Translations under genes and position numbers: made by a program
NCBI GenBank assembly: GCA_045546275.1
Contig: JAZQCM010000014.1
Coordinates: forward strand, 1-64,000
DNA from: RGIG1927 sp045546275
GTDB taxonomy: Bacteria > Bacillota > Clostridia > UMGS1883
Reading direction: 5' to 3'
DNA length: 64,000 nucleotides
Notes under the pieces: generated by a model
What the model was told of the DNA's origin: nothing
Databases searched by the model: none
The model's input: only the letters and a program-made list of their open reading frames with translations
Part shown: one piece after another, positions 1-8,489 of the stretch
How the letters are laid out: the number at the start of each line of letters is the position of its first letter
Position numbering within the stretch: the first letter of the stretch is position 1

Positions 1-74
1 TAAAATCACTAAAAGACAAAAACATTATTGAAAGAGATGGCTCTGATCGATACGGAACCTGGATCATAAAATAG
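1..74 (+). CDS. 3' end of a truncated gene, winged-helix-like C-terminus
   Basis: The frame beginning at base 3 is open to a TAG at 72-74 and encodes 23 residues ending in IIERDGSDRYGTWIIK. This ending resembles the C-terminal winged-helix tail (GIIERVGS..GYW) of AlbA_2/Schlafen-like ATP-binding proteins and some Fic proteins. That resemblance is from memory of the families; the rest of the gene lies outside the window, so the function cannot be fixed. Confidence 0.45.
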   Translation, partial: KSLKDKNIIERDGSDRYGTWIIK

Positions 75-138
75 ATGCTTCTCAAAACAAGCAAAATACA
101 ATAAAAATCACCTGCATCTATTATGAACGTGAAAGCCA

Positions 139-262
139 AAAATCGACAAGGTTCGACAGAATCTTGTCGATTTTACTTATTACCTATTCACTTTTCACTA
201 TTCCCTAAAAATACTTGTCGATTTTTGGAAAGTAATAAGTAATAGTGAATAGGGAAAAGGTT
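139..262. repeat. MITE-like inverted repeat with gtgaatag core
   Basis: The motif AAATCGACAAG near 141 is inverted as CTTGTCGATTT near 163 and again near 215. Between and after these, CCTATTCAC (near 182) is inverted as GTGAATAGG (near 246). Similar gtgaatag/ctattcac material recurs at 20338-20375 and 53121-53160, so this is probably one copy of a dispersed, decayed repeat family. Confidence 0.5.
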
Positions 263-324
263 AATGTGGCTTTGCTTTCGCAAAGCTTATTTTTATGTCT
301 GCATCTTTATTGTTCTCCTTTGCC

Positions 325-359
325 AAAAAAAAGACTATTCTTCGGAATAGTCTTTTTTT
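325..359. terminator. bidirectional rho-independent terminator
   Basis: Perfect stem with GACTATTC arms closed by a TTCG tetraloop (341-344), an A-run on the 5' side and a T-run on the 3' side, so it can work in both directions. It follows the truncated gene at the left edge at a distance. Confidence 0.8.
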
Positions 360-457
360 AGCTAAATTCGCTTCGCGAGCTAAATGTGCTAATGCACGCT
401 AAATTACTTCGTAGCTAAATTGACCTTAGGTCAGCTAATGGCGAATTTAATTTAGCT
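360..457. repeat. mini-hairpin array with constant GCTAAAT spacer
   Basis: Four short unrelated hairpins are separated by a constant heptamer GCTAAAT at 361, 379, 398 and 414, with a variant GCTAATG at 434. The hairpins are TCGC-TTC-GCGA (368-378), GTGC-TAAT-GCAC (386-397), TAC-TTC-GTA (405-413) and TGACC-TTA-GGTCA (421-433). An inverted copy AATTTAGCT closes the array at 449-457. Stems differ in sequence but the spacer is kept. A second array of the same design with a different spacer lies at 10549-10614. Confidence 0.75.
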
Positions 458-502
458 GAAATAGAAATAACCGCATAGTGCTTTTTCTTTACCGTACAGC
501 TC

Positions 503-531
503 TTGTAATATGGAAAAATGTGTGTTAGAAT
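503..531 (+). promoter_or_regulatory. promoter of the PfkB kinase gene
   Basis: TTGTAA (503-508), a 17-base spacer and TAGAAT (526-531), 35 bases before the start codon at 566. Confidence 0.6.
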
Positions 532-565
532 GAAATTAAGAAAATATTTACAGGAGGGAAAAAGT

Positions 566-1594
566 ATGGATTTTATTAAGAAGAGTGCGGATTTTGACCT
601 TATTGGTTTTGGTGAGGTTATGCTTCGTTTATCACCGCCCGACAAAGAAAAAATTTCACAAAGTGAGGTTTTTGAAAAAAACTGTGGCGGTAGTGAATTT
701 AACGTGGCAAGTGGTGCGGCAAATTTGGGTATCCGCTCGGCAATTGTGACAAAGCTTCCCAAAAACAAGCTGGGTCACTTTATTGCACGTCGTATCCGTT
801 ACGGCAACGTTAGTGACGACTATGTTGCATGGGATGAATCTGACACTAAGAGGCTTGGTATTTACTACTACGAAAGTGGTGTTTACCCCAGAAAGAGTGC
901 TGTTGTGTACGACAGAGCAAATGCCTCGGTGTGCTCCTTGAAACTTTCAGAAATCCCCTACGAAATTTACGACAGAACAAGAATGTTCCATATAAGCAGT
1001 ATTTCCCTTGCACTTGACCCCTACTTAAGAGAAACTGCCCTTGAAATGATAAGACGAATGAAAATGGCAGGGGTTGCAATAAGCTTTGACGTTAACTACC
1101 GTGCTGCCCTCTGGAGCGAGGAGGAGGCAAAAAAGGTTGTTGAAAGCATTTTCCCCTATGTTGATATTTTGTTCGTTTCCGAGGAAACAAGCAGAAGAAT
1201 GCTGAAGCGAACAGGCACCTTGGACGAAATTATGAAAGGCTATGCTGACACCTACGGCTGCAAGGTGGTTGCAACCACCCGTCGTGAGGTTATAAGCCCC
1301 ACAAAGCACAATTTCGGCTCCAGAATTTATTACGACGGAAAGTTTTACGAGGAGCCTCACTACATGAACATTGAGGTTATTGACCGTGTTGGTAGCGGTG
1401 ACGCTTATGTTGCAGGGGTGCTTTACGGCATTCTTAAAACAGGCGACATTGAAAAGGCTATGAGCTATGGTAACGCATTAAGTGCTGTTAAAAACACTGT
1501 AATCGGCGACATGAGCGTGAGCAGTATTGACGAAATTGATTCTATTATACTTTCTCACAAGGCAACAGGTCATCAGGACGAAATGGTGAGATAG
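566..1594 (+). CDS. PfkB-family sugar kinase, KdgK-like
   Basis: A 342-residue cytoplasmic ribokinase/PfkB-fold kinase that would phosphorylate a sugar or sugar acid with ATP. The N-terminal glycine-rich substrate motif (CGGSEFNVASGAANLG, about residue 38) and the C-terminal anion-hole motif RVGSGDAYVAG, with catalytic Asp about residue 279, are both present. Within PfkB it looks most like 2-keto-3-deoxygluconate kinase, which fits pectin/uronate use, but substrate cannot be told from sequence alone. The ATG at 566 is chosen because AGGAGG lies at 553-558; an in-frame ATG at 518 lies inside the promoter. A YitT-like gene follows after 10 bases. Confidence 0.85.
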   Translation: MDFIKKSADFDLIGFGEVMLRLSPPDKEKISQSEVFEKNCGGSEFNVASGAANLGIRSAIVTKLPKNKLGHFIARRIRYGNVSDDYVAWDESDTKRLGIYYYESGVYPRKSAVVYDRANASVCSLKLSEIPYEIYDRTRMFHISSISLALDPYLRETALEMIRRMKMAGVAISFDVNYRAALWSEEEAKKVVESIFPYVDILFVSEETSRRMLKRTGTLDEIMKGYADTYGCKVVATTRREVISPTKHNFGSRIYYDGKFYEEPHYMNIEVIDRVGSGDAYVAGVLYGILKTGDIEKAMSYGNALSAVKNTVIGDMSVSSIDEIDSIILSHKATGHQDEMVR

Positions 1595-1604
1595 TGAGGC
1601 TGAT

Positions 1605-2462
1605 ATGAAAGAAAAGGCTTTTAAGGGAATAAAAGAATATGCTTTAATTGTTTTAGGTACCTTAATGTTAACTGTGGGCGTGTACTTTTTTAAAATACCA
1701 AACGGCTTTGCAACAGGCGGTGTGAGCGGTATTGGTACAATTTTAGGAAAAATTACACCCAATATTTCCGCAGGTAGCTGGATTATGATTATAAACGTGG
1801 TGCTATTATTGCTTGGCTTTGCCTTTTTGGGTAAGTCCAACGGCATTAAAACTGTTTTTTGCAGCTTGCTGTTTTCTATTCTTACCTATGTTTTGGAAAT
1901 TTTAGTGCCTTTAAATGCCCCGCTTACAAACCAGCCCCTTTTGGAGCTTGTGTATGCAATGCTTTTAACAGCCTTCGGCTCGGCAATTATTTTTAACATG
2001 GGAGCATCCAGCGGTGGTACGGACATTGCTGCATTAATACTTAAAAAGTACACAAGTCTCAATGTGGGGAAGTCACTTTTAATAATTGACTTTTTCGTTG
2101 CGGCATCCACATTTTTTGTGTTCAGCGTTGAGGCAGGTCTTTTCTCAATGGCGGGCTTGTTTGCAAAGGCTTTTTTGGTGGACAGTATTATTGATAATAT
2201 AAATAGCTGTAAGTACTTTGTGGTGATTACCGACAAGCCTGAGCTTATTAATGCCTACATTCAGAGTGAATTGCACCATTCCTCAACCATTACTCCTGCT
2301 GTGGGCGGATATTCAAACTCCGACAAGGTTATGATACATACTGTGTGCAAGAGAATTGAAGCCATAAGGCTGAGGGTGCATATTAAAGAAATTGACCCCA
2401 GCGCATTTATAATTATTACTACAACAAGCGAAATTATTGGACGAGGCTTCAGAAGCATATAA
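1605..2462 (+). CDS. YitT family membrane protein (DUF161/DUF2179)
   Basis: A 285-residue integral membrane protein. About five hydrophobic segments occupy residues 10-200, with the family signatures NGFATGGVSGIGTIL and ASSGGTDIAAL, followed by a soluble C-terminal DUF2179 domain (about residues 205-285) ending in IIITTTSEIIGRGF. The role of the YitT family is not established. It is probably cotranscribed with the kinase 10 bases upstream and is followed by an elaborate terminator. Length is normal for the family. Confidence 0.88.
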   Translation: MKEKAFKGIKEYALIVLGTLMLTVGVYFFKIPNGFATGGVSGIGTILGKITPNISAGSWIMIINVVLLLLGFAFLGKSNGIKTVFCSLLFSILTYVLEILVPLNAPLTNQPLLELVYAMLLTAFGSAIIFNMGASSGGTDIAALILKKYTSLNVGKSLLIIDFFVAASTFFVFSVEAGLFSMAGLFAKAFLVDSIIDNINSCKYFVVITDKPELINAYIQSELHHSSTITPAVGGYSNSDKVMIHTVCKRIEAIRLRVHIKEIDPSAFIIITTTSEIIGRGFRSI

Positions 2463-2482
2463 AAAGCGTGTCAAAGACACTT

Positions 2483-2532
2483 GACCTCAAAGGCGGACTA
2501 CGTCCTTCAGCACTTTGAGGTCTGTTTTTTTT
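2483..2532 (+). terminator. terminator of the kinase-yitT operon
   Basis: Ten-base stem GACCTCAAAG (2483-2492) with CTTTGAGGTC (2513-2522), containing a small inner GGAC/GTCC hairpin, and followed by a run of eight T. Confidence 0.8.
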
Positions 2533-2541
2533 ATAAAGAAC

Positions 2542-2662
2542 AAAGTGCTGTTTTCTCGTGCAAGGGATTCAAGGGCGGACACTTGAATCCCCTAAAAACA
2601 GCACTTTCGGCAGGGCAATTCGATAGCCCTGCCGAATTTACACGGAAACTCTTTGTTTCCGT
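2542..2662. repeat. cluster of nested hairpins
   Basis: Three strong inverted repeats lie back to back with no gene. A 13-base outer stem (2542-2554 with 2595-2607) encloses a 10-base stem (2564-2573 with 2582-2591). A separate 11-base stem pairs 2606-2616 with 2626-2636. An 8-base stem pairs 2642-2649 with 2655-2662. No T-run follows them, so they are not simple terminators. The loops of this element and of the terminator at 2483 share GGCGGAC (2492-2498 and 2574-2580). Confidence 0.7.
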
Positions 2663-2703
2663 ACCTTCCGCTGTTGTGATAAAAATAAGATTATTCACAG
2701 TAT

Positions 2704-2728
2704 AAAAGCGTGTCAAGGACACGTTTTT
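2704..2728. terminator. bidirectional terminator between convergent genes
   Basis: Stem CGTGTC (2709-2714) with GACACG (2718-2723), A-run before and T-run after. It serves the AraC-type gene on the minus strand and may back up the plus-strand operon. The 19 bases at 2704-2722 repeat 2462-2480 with one mismatch. Confidence 0.7.
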
Positions 2729-3488
2729 ATTTATGTTTATTCATATATTCCTTAGGGGTGTAGCCGTAGCGCTTTTTAAAGGTGCGGAAAAAGTGGGGGA
2801 TGTTGGTAAAACCGCAGATTTCCGAAATTTTATTAATCTTAAGCTGTGGGTTGTGGCGCAAAAGCTCCTTTGCGTGCTCAAGCCTTGTTAAAATTAAATC
2901 GTCACGTGGGGTGGTGTGGAAAACCTCTTTGTAGAGCTTGTAGCCTGTGCACCTTGAAATTGAATATTTGTCAAAGAGCAGGTCAATGTTTGGCGGTGAA
3001 ATAATGTCGGAAAGAAATTCCCCTCGGATAAGACCAATGCTTCGTTGGGTGTCGGCATCCAAAACGGTGCTTTCACCTGAAAGCCCACGGGCAATTGACA
3101 CCATGAGCTTTATGATGTTTGATGCGATTTCGTGCTTGTAGCCAATGCCCCGACGGACGTTAATGTCTAATATTTTGCTTATAACACCGTTGATTTCCTC
3201 GCAGTTTGTGGGGTAAAAAATTTCGTTTTCAGGAATGGAAAGTGAACTGAAAAGCTCCTTTGGTGCCTCAAAACGGATGTAGCTGTTGCGAAAGCCTGAG
3301 CTGGTTATATAATTGTGCATTGTGCCCTTTGTGTATAAAAGGCATGCACCTGAGCTTACAGGGGTGCTGTCAACTGTGGCAGGACCTTGGAAATAAATAA
3401 AGGTGTGCTGGGGACAAACCCAGTGAAAATGGATGTTTTCAGGCTCGGAAAGATTGTAGCCACCTTTTGTGAGAGAAATGTTGTCCAT
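2727..3488 (-). CDS. AraC family transcriptional regulator
   Basis: A 253-residue DNA-binding regulator. The N-terminal half (about residues 10-140) looks like a cupin effector-binding domain, and the C-terminal hundred residues hold two helix-turn-helix motifs ending in ISEICGFTNIPHFFRTFKKR and GYTPKEYM, the AraC signature. It is divergent from the large secreted carbohydrate-active protein at 3660, so it most likely senses a sugar and controls that gene and possibly the GH127 gene. The ATG at 3488 follows a GAGGTG ribosome site. The target genes are inferred from position only. Confidence 0.9.
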   Translation of the reverse strand: MDNISLTKGGYNLSEPENIHFHWVCPQHTFIYFQGPATVDSTPVSSGACLLYTKGTMHNYITSSGFRNSYIRFEAPKELFSSLSIPENEIFYPTNCEEINGVISKILDINVRRGIGYKHEIASNIIKLMVSIARGLSGESTVLDADTQRSIGLIRGEFLSDIISPPNIDLLFDKYSISRCTGYKLYKEVFHTTPRDDLILTRLEHAKELLRHNPQLKINKISEICGFTNIPHFFRTFKKRYGYTPKEYMNKHK

Positions 3489-3505
3489 AAAATCACCTCG
3501 GGTAT

Positions 3506-3534
3506 ATTATAGCTTGCTTTATACAGAAATGCAA
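3506..3534 (-). promoter_or_regulatory. promoter of the AraC gene
   Basis: On the minus strand, TTGCAT (3534-3529), a 17-base spacer and a perfect TATAAT (3511-3506) precede the start codon at 3488 by 17 bases. Confidence 0.7.
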
Positions 3535-3542
3535 TAGTTAAT

Positions 3543-3559
3543 GTGACCTGATGTTACAG
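3543..3559. promoter_or_regulatory. candidate operator dyad
   Basis: TGTGAC-N5-GTTACA, an inverted repeat with one mismatched pair, lies between the divergent promoters, 9 bases upstream of the AraC -35. The bound protein is unknown; AraC proteins more often use direct repeats, so another regulator is possible. Confidence 0.35.
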
Positions 3560-3601
3560 GAAAATTGACTGAAAAAACATGCGGAAAAAAAGCTTTTTTC
3601 A

Positions 3602-3629
3602 TTGCTTTTTTTATTGGATGCGGTATAAT
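3602..3629 (+). promoter_or_regulatory. promoter of the 1588-residue secreted protein
   Basis: TTGCTT (3602-3607), a 16-base spacer and TATAAT (3624-3629) stand upstream of AGGAGG and the ATG at 3660. The -35 is weak, which would fit an activator-dependent promoter. Confidence 0.5.
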
Positions 3630-3659
3630 AAAATAAGGGTAGTTTCAGGAGGAGATTAA

Positions 3660-6600
3660 ATGAAAAGAGTTTTGAGTTTATTAATAGTATTAATAATGAT
3701 AATGGGGGTTTTCCCCGTCTTTTCAAGGGCGGAGGAATTTGTGTGCAACAGAGAAATTTCCTCTCCCCCTGAATGGATGAACGAAAAGGGCTACGAAAAC
3801 TTTTACACAAAATGTGTGACGGTTTATTCCATACCCATTTGCACAACGGACGATGTTCCCGACGAGGCACTTTTTAAGGCATATGACATGATTGAAATAT
3901 GGCTCAGGAAAATTGCAAAGGAGTACCCCGAAATTGTGAAAAGCATGATAAAGCACCACGTGGGTATGATTATTGTGGGCAAAAACGAAACAAATTCCAT
4001 GCACCCGAGCTGGAAGCACCATAAGCCCGTTGACGAAAGACGTGGTGGCGGCGGTGTTATTACAACGGTTCTGGTGGAGGATTTGATTGTGCCCGAAAGT
4101 GACATATGGCGACAAACCTTTGCAGGTCTTATTCACGAGGCAACACACACCCTTTTAACCTATGGCATTGGCGATGCACAAAAGATTGGGGTAAGAGATG
4201 ATATTTACCAAAGAATACTCCAATGCTACGAAAATGCAGTTGAAAACAACATGTACCCTGCTCCCAATGAGTATGATGCATCAAACTATCATGAATACTT
4301 TGCAGGGCAGGCAGGTAGATTTTTTAACGGCAGTCCCACAGAGTTGCCTGTTGAAAATGCAAAAGAACTGACAGACAGAGAAGAGCTTGAAGCATACGAC
4401 CCTGATATTTACAAAATCTGCTGTGAGCTTTTTGGTCTTTACGAATTGCCCAAGCCTTGGGGCAGTGGAAAAAACACAGAAACAGAGGATGAAAACATGC
4501 TCGTAAACGAACATTTACAAGTGAAAATCGGTGAATACGGGCAGATTGAGTCCATTAAAATTATTGACGACATAAATTCCGATTTTTGTAACACGGAATA
4601 TGTGTTGAATGGTAAAAATGCGCCTAACCAGGGGAATAGCAAGGAGCATCAGTGGATGGGCGAATTGATTTTTACAACAAAGCGCACTGGCGACTGGGAA
4701 GAATTTAAAACAAGTGAAGCAAAAGAGCGCACCATTGAAAAAAAGGACGGCAAAATTGTTGTTACCTACCAGGGTGACTATAAGGTTGTTGAAACCTACT
4801 CTGTTAACGGCGATAGCATACTTTGGGAAACCCAGGTTACAAACGAAAAGGACAGTGACCTTGTAATTGGGGACTGGGGCATGCCAATGGCATTTAACCA
4901 GTACTGGACACCCACCTACCCGGGGGAGGAGCTTTATGACACAAGGTGTGTTTACCACTCCTTTGTGGGCAAAAACTCCAGCTATATTTATGCATTGCGT
5001 CCTTCGGGACAGGGCAAAATGCTCCTTTTTACCCCTGTGAGTGAAACGGGGGCGGGGTTTGAATACCGTGACCATTGGAGATTGAATAATGGCCATAATG
5101 GCTCCGTGTGGGCACAGGACCAGGCAGGCTACCACTCAGGCCTTGACGTTTTTTACATACATTCGGAAAACATTCAGAAAACAGGCTCAAATTATATGGA
5201 CTCCACCTCAATCACGCTTAAAAAGGGCGAAAGCAAAAAGTACGCCTTTGAATTTACTGCGGTGGACAATGAGGAAGATTTAAAGAGCACTCTTTACAAA
5301 AAGAATGTTATTGATGCGGTAGCGGTGCCCTCCATGACCTTTGGCACTGACATGCCTGCAAAGTTTTATCTGCATGCAAATGAAAATGTTAAGATTGAAA
5401 ACATTGAAGCCAAATGCGTGCACGAAACAAAGCTTTATTCAACACAAAAGAACATGGTGAACAATAACCATGAATGCACAGGACAGGCAGAAATTAATTT
5501 TGAAAAAACAGTTAAGTACAAAAACGAATTGTACCATGTTTACAACATTAAGCTTAACTGCCTTGGTGCAAACCATGTGTATGTCAGGTATGTGGCAAAT
5601 GGCAAAGAAAAGGAAACAATGCTTCAGTTTTACGCTATGGAGCCACTTGGTGATGCGATTGACTTAAGAAGTGAGTTTTTAACAAAGCACCAAACCAACA
5701 CCCCCGGCAAGGTGGGCGACAAAACCTTTGACGATTGGATGATGGACAATAAGAAAAACCGTGCAGAAATAACCCCTGATTACTGGAACATGAGCTACTG
5801 GGGCTATGGCGACGACTGGGCGCTTACACACGGAACCTTTCTGGCACAGAAAAACGTGTATATGCCTGTTGAAAATCAGGTTAAGGCGGTTGACGAATAC
5901 CTTGACGAGGCAATATGGAACACCTTGATGCGTGAGCACCAGGAGGATTATTTAATCCACGACTTTTTGTCAACGGAGCCTAATTTGTCACCAACCTATC
6001 GTGGGTATGCATATCCTCACATTTACAATACATATTTTGCAATGTATAAAATCTGTGCAGCATATCCCGATTTAATTGACTACAAGGAAGACAGAATTAC
6101 ATACCTTTTAAGAGCCTATAACATTTTAAAGGCGCTTTATTCCAACAAGGTTGCCTACAACTGGGCAACAGGACTTATGGGCGAAATTACAACCCCCGAT
6201 ATAATTGATGCACTCTACTTTGAAAATCTTACTGCCGAGGCAGAAGAAGTGGAAAGAATAATGGGGATAAAATACAACAATTTCAAAAACACAAAGTACC
6301 CCTACGGAAGTGAATATTCCTACGACAACACAGGGGAAGAGGCTGTGTACACCCTGGCAAAATTAAACCGGAACAAAACCATGATGCACAAGATTGACCT
6401 TAAAACACGTGCATGCCGTGGACTGCAGCCTGTGTGGTATCACTACGCAAACCCTGTGACAATATGCGGTGAAAACTGGTGGAACTTCCAGTACACGGCT
6501 TCTCTTGCAGGCTACTGCATGGACGACTATTTAAGATATGTTGACAACAGCTTAACTGAAGATGAGCGTGCAATAGCACAAAGAGTGAACTACGGCGGAA

Positions 6601-8426
6601 AACTGGCAAACTTCACCTGCATAAACTCAGGTCAGATTGACTCCGACAAGGAAAACATAGGTACAGTAAGCTGGACCTATCAGGCAGAATTGGGACATAA
6701 CGGCGGACAGGGCACAGGCGGCGGAAAGCTTCATAACGGCTGGCGACAAATGGCAGGTGAAGCTGACTTAGGTCTTTTTGGTGCTCTGGAAATAATCTCC
6801 TCAGATGTGGCAAGAGACCCTGTGTTTGGCTTGTTCGGCTACGGCTGTGAGGCTATGGAAACAACGGACAAATACATTGTGAAGCCTAAGGACGGTCTTT
6901 TCATGCGCCTTAATTTCATAAACGAAAAGTTGAGCATTGAAATGACAGGCGCAACCTATGAAACAGCAACGGTTAAAAAGGACAAGAGCTATATTGAACT
7001 TAAAATTAAGGACGACGGAAAATACACCTCAATTAAGGTGGACGGCTTGAAGGAGGGCGTTAAGTACGCCTTGTACCATAATGGACACATTAAAGCCACA
7101 AGCTATGGCAATGACGGACTTTTCAGCTACGAGGGCGGTAAAAACGGCACGGTTATTATCCGTGAAGACAAGCATGCACTCTTTATTGAACCTTTTAAAC
7201 TGCCAAAGGGCGAGGAAACAAAAACCCAAAGAGGCACAATTGACAAGGAACTAATTGCCTACTTTGACGAAGAAATTGAGCATGTGAAGCTTGTTGGCGA
7301 TGTTAAAGTGAAGGACAATACTGTTTTAAGCGACGGCACCGTGACAAACTATGTGAGATTAAGTAATGCTTTCACAAACGGGGTTGATAACTTTGCCGTG
7401 GGTATAAACATAGGCTTTGACCAAGTGCAGAAAAACGGCGTGAGAGTGCTGGAATTTTCCGACATGACAGGACAAAACTTATCTGTTGTGTTTGGTCGTG
7501 ACAATGAGCTGGGACTTAATATTAACGGCGAATACATTGCCTCAGGCGTGTGCCTGCCCGAAAAGTACGAAGGCTTTATTGTGCTGCAGAGCATAAATGG
7601 AAAGCTCACTCTTTCCTGTAAGGGCGATGTAATTCTTTCCTATGCAACAGACTTTAAGCTTAAAAATCTAAATGAGGTTCAGCGTAACTACATAGGTCGC
7701 GGAAGCGACGAGGCACAAGGCAGCTTAAAGGGATTTTTCTCAGACTTTGTTTTCACCCTTGATTATTGGAAGTTTGAGGTGGATGATAAGGTTGAAGCCG
7801 AGATTATTAAATGCGAGGAAATTGTGTGGGACAAATTGTCCTCTCTTCCCGAAAGTGTTATGGCAGAATTTTCCGACGGCTTTAAGAGAAGGGTGAAAGT
7901 GACCTGGGGCAAGGAAAGTGATAATTTCATTACAGGCTATGTGGATAATTTTGAAATTAAGGTGCCTGTGAGAAATATTACACTTGATAACAACAAGGCA
8001 CTTTCCGCAAAGGCTGCTGCAAGCTACTGCGCCGCATGGGAAAGCGTTGATGCCTTGAATGACGGTGTGTACACCTTAAAAACAAGTGCGCCCTCACAGG
8101 AGGAAATGAAGCGCTTTGGCACCTGGACGCGAGATGGCAGTGAAGAGTGGATTGAATACACATGGGAAAATGAACAGGAAATTAACGCAATAGGACTTGT
8201 GTTCTTTGACGATAATGGCGGCACAAGAGCGCCTGTGAGCTACGCTGTTGAATACCTGGACGAAAACGGCAAATGGCAAAGTGCAAAGATGTGTGCAGGA
8301 CTTAAAAACACACTTAAAAAAATGAACATTACAAGCTTTGACAAGGTTAAAACCAAAGCCTTAAGAGTTGTTATGCAAAAGGGAACCTTTGCAGGCGTAG
8401 GGGTTTTGGAATGGGAAGTTTATTGA
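3660..8426 (+). CDS. large secreted protein: HEATH metallopeptidase-like head with carbohydrate-active body
   Basis: A 1588-residue exported protein. Residues 1-24 are a signal peptide. About residues 50-230 carry zinc-peptidase features: HEATH at 159-163 and a downstream NYHEYFAG with Glu212, the spacing of a gluzincin-like active site. About 283-600 is a beta-rich region and 690-1057 looks like an alpha/alpha-barrel; together they resemble DUF5695-type carbohydrate-active proteins (family named from memory). Then come a LamG-like segment (about 1193-1370), an Ig-like Big_4 segment (about 1380-1430, VWDKLSSLPESVMAEFSDG) and an F5/8C (CBM32-like) domain (1444-1588). The GH127 gene follows, so a role in binding or trimming plant arabinan or glycoprotein is likely. 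No cell-wall anchor is seen. Confidence 0.7.
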   Translation: MKRVLSLLIVLIMIMGVFPVFSRAEEFVCNREISSPPEWMNEKGYENFYTKCVTVYSIPICTTDDVPDEALFKAYDMIEIWLRKIAKEYPEIVKSMIKHHVGMIIVGKNETNSMHPSWKHHKPVDERRGGGGVITTVLVEDLIVPESDIWRQTFAGLIHEATHTLLTYGIGDAQKIGVRDDIYQRILQCYENAVENNMYPAPNEYDASNYHEYFAGQAGRFFNGSPTELPVENAKELTDREELEAYDPDIYKICCELFGLYELPKPWGSGKNTETEDENMLVNEHLQVKIGEYGQIESIKIIDDINSDFCNTEYVLNGKNAPNQGNSKEHQWMGELIFTTKRTGDWEEFKTSEAKERTIEKKDGKIVVTYQGDYKVVETYSVNGDSILWETQVTNEKDSDLVIGDWGMPMAFNQYWTPTYPGEELYDTRCVYHSFVGKNSSYIYALRPSGQGKMLLFTPVSETGAGFEYRDHWRLNNGHNGSVWAQDQAGYHSGLDVFYIHSENIQKTGSNYMDSTSITLKKGESKKYAFEFTAVDNEEDLKSTLYKKNVIDAVAVPSMTFGTDMPAKFYLHANENVKIENIEAKCVHETKLYSTQKNMVNNNHECTGQAEINFEKTVKYKNELYHVYNIKLNCLGANHVYVRYVANGKEKETMLQFYAMEPLGDAIDLRSEFLTKHQTNTPGKVGDKTFDDWMMDNKKNRAEITPDYWNMSYWGYGDDWALTHGTFLAQKNVYMPVENQVKAVDEYLDEAIWNTLMREHQEDYLIHDFLSTEPNLSPTYRGYAYPHIYNTYFAMYKICAAYPDLIDYKEDRITYLLRAYNILKALYSNKVAYNWATGLMGEITTPDIIDALYFENLTAEAEEVERIMGIKYNNFKNTKYPYGSEYSYDNTGEEAVYTLAKLNRNKTMMHKIDLKTRACRGLQPVWYHYANPVTICGENWWNFQYTASLAGYCMDDYLRYVDNSLTEDERAIAQRVNYGGKLANFTCINSGQIDSDKENIGTVSWTYQAELGHNGGQGTGGGKLHNGWRQMAGEADLGLFGALEIISSDVARDPVFGLFGYGCEAMETTDKYIVKPKDGLFMRLNFINEKLSIEMTGATYETATVKKDKSYIELKIKDDGKYTSIKVDGLKEGVKYALYHNGHIKATSYGNDGLFSYEGGKNGTVIIREDKHALFIEPFKLPKGEETKTQRGTIDKELIAYFDEEIEHVKLVGDVKVKDNTVLSDGTVTNYVRLSNAFTNGVDNFAVGINIGFDQVQKNGVRVLEFSDMTGQNLSVVFGRDNELGLNINGEYIASGVCLPEKYEGFIVLQSINGKLTLSCKGDVILSYATDFKLKNLNEVQRNYIGRGSDEAQGSLKGFFSDFVFTLDYWKFEVDDKVEAEIIKCEEIVWDKLSSLPESVMAEFSDGFKRRVKVTWGKESDNFITGYVDNFEIKVPVRNITLDNNKALSAKAAASYCAAWESVDALNDGVYTLKTSAPSQEEMKRFGTWTRDGSEEWIEYTWENEQEINAIGLVFFDDNGGTRAPVSYAVEYLDENGKWQSAKMCAGLKNTLKKMNITSFDKVKTKALRVVMQKGTFAGVGVLEWEVY

Positions 8427-8454
8427 GCTATGAATTTAACACTCCCAATGCGGT

Positions 8455-8484
8455 TTGATTAAGTAATTGCAACATTTTTATAAG
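8455..8484 (+). promoter_or_regulatory. promoter of the GH127 gene
   Basis: TTGATT (8455-8460), an 18-base spacer and TATAAG (8479-8484). The predicted transcript start near 8491 coincides with the base of the branched RNA structure at 8490-8565. Confidence 0.45.
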
Positions 8485-8489
8485 GAACA

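Larger units (their letters stand above)
75..565. other. gene-free stretch rich in inverted repeats
   Basis: About 490 bases without a credible gene. It holds three copies of a cgacaag/cttgtcg motif around 141-226, a gtgaatag-type inverted repeat, a small hairpin at 269-286, a UUCG-loop terminator at 325-359, an array of four mini-hairpins at 360-457 and the promoter of the sugar kinase at 503-531. Each is listed separately. Confidence 0.7.

Noticed and set aside
360..457. CRISPR-like array
   Set aside because: The constant part is only 7 bases and the spacers are self-complementary hairpins of 9-13 bases; no cas genes are near.
2481..2722. Short frames on both strands in the hairpin cassette
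   Set aside because: They exist because the DNA is palindromic; no ribosome sites and no conserved features.
4515..5135. Minus-strand frame of 206 codons within the large secreted protein gene
   Set aside because: Shadow of the coding strand; composition is odd and no family features are seen.
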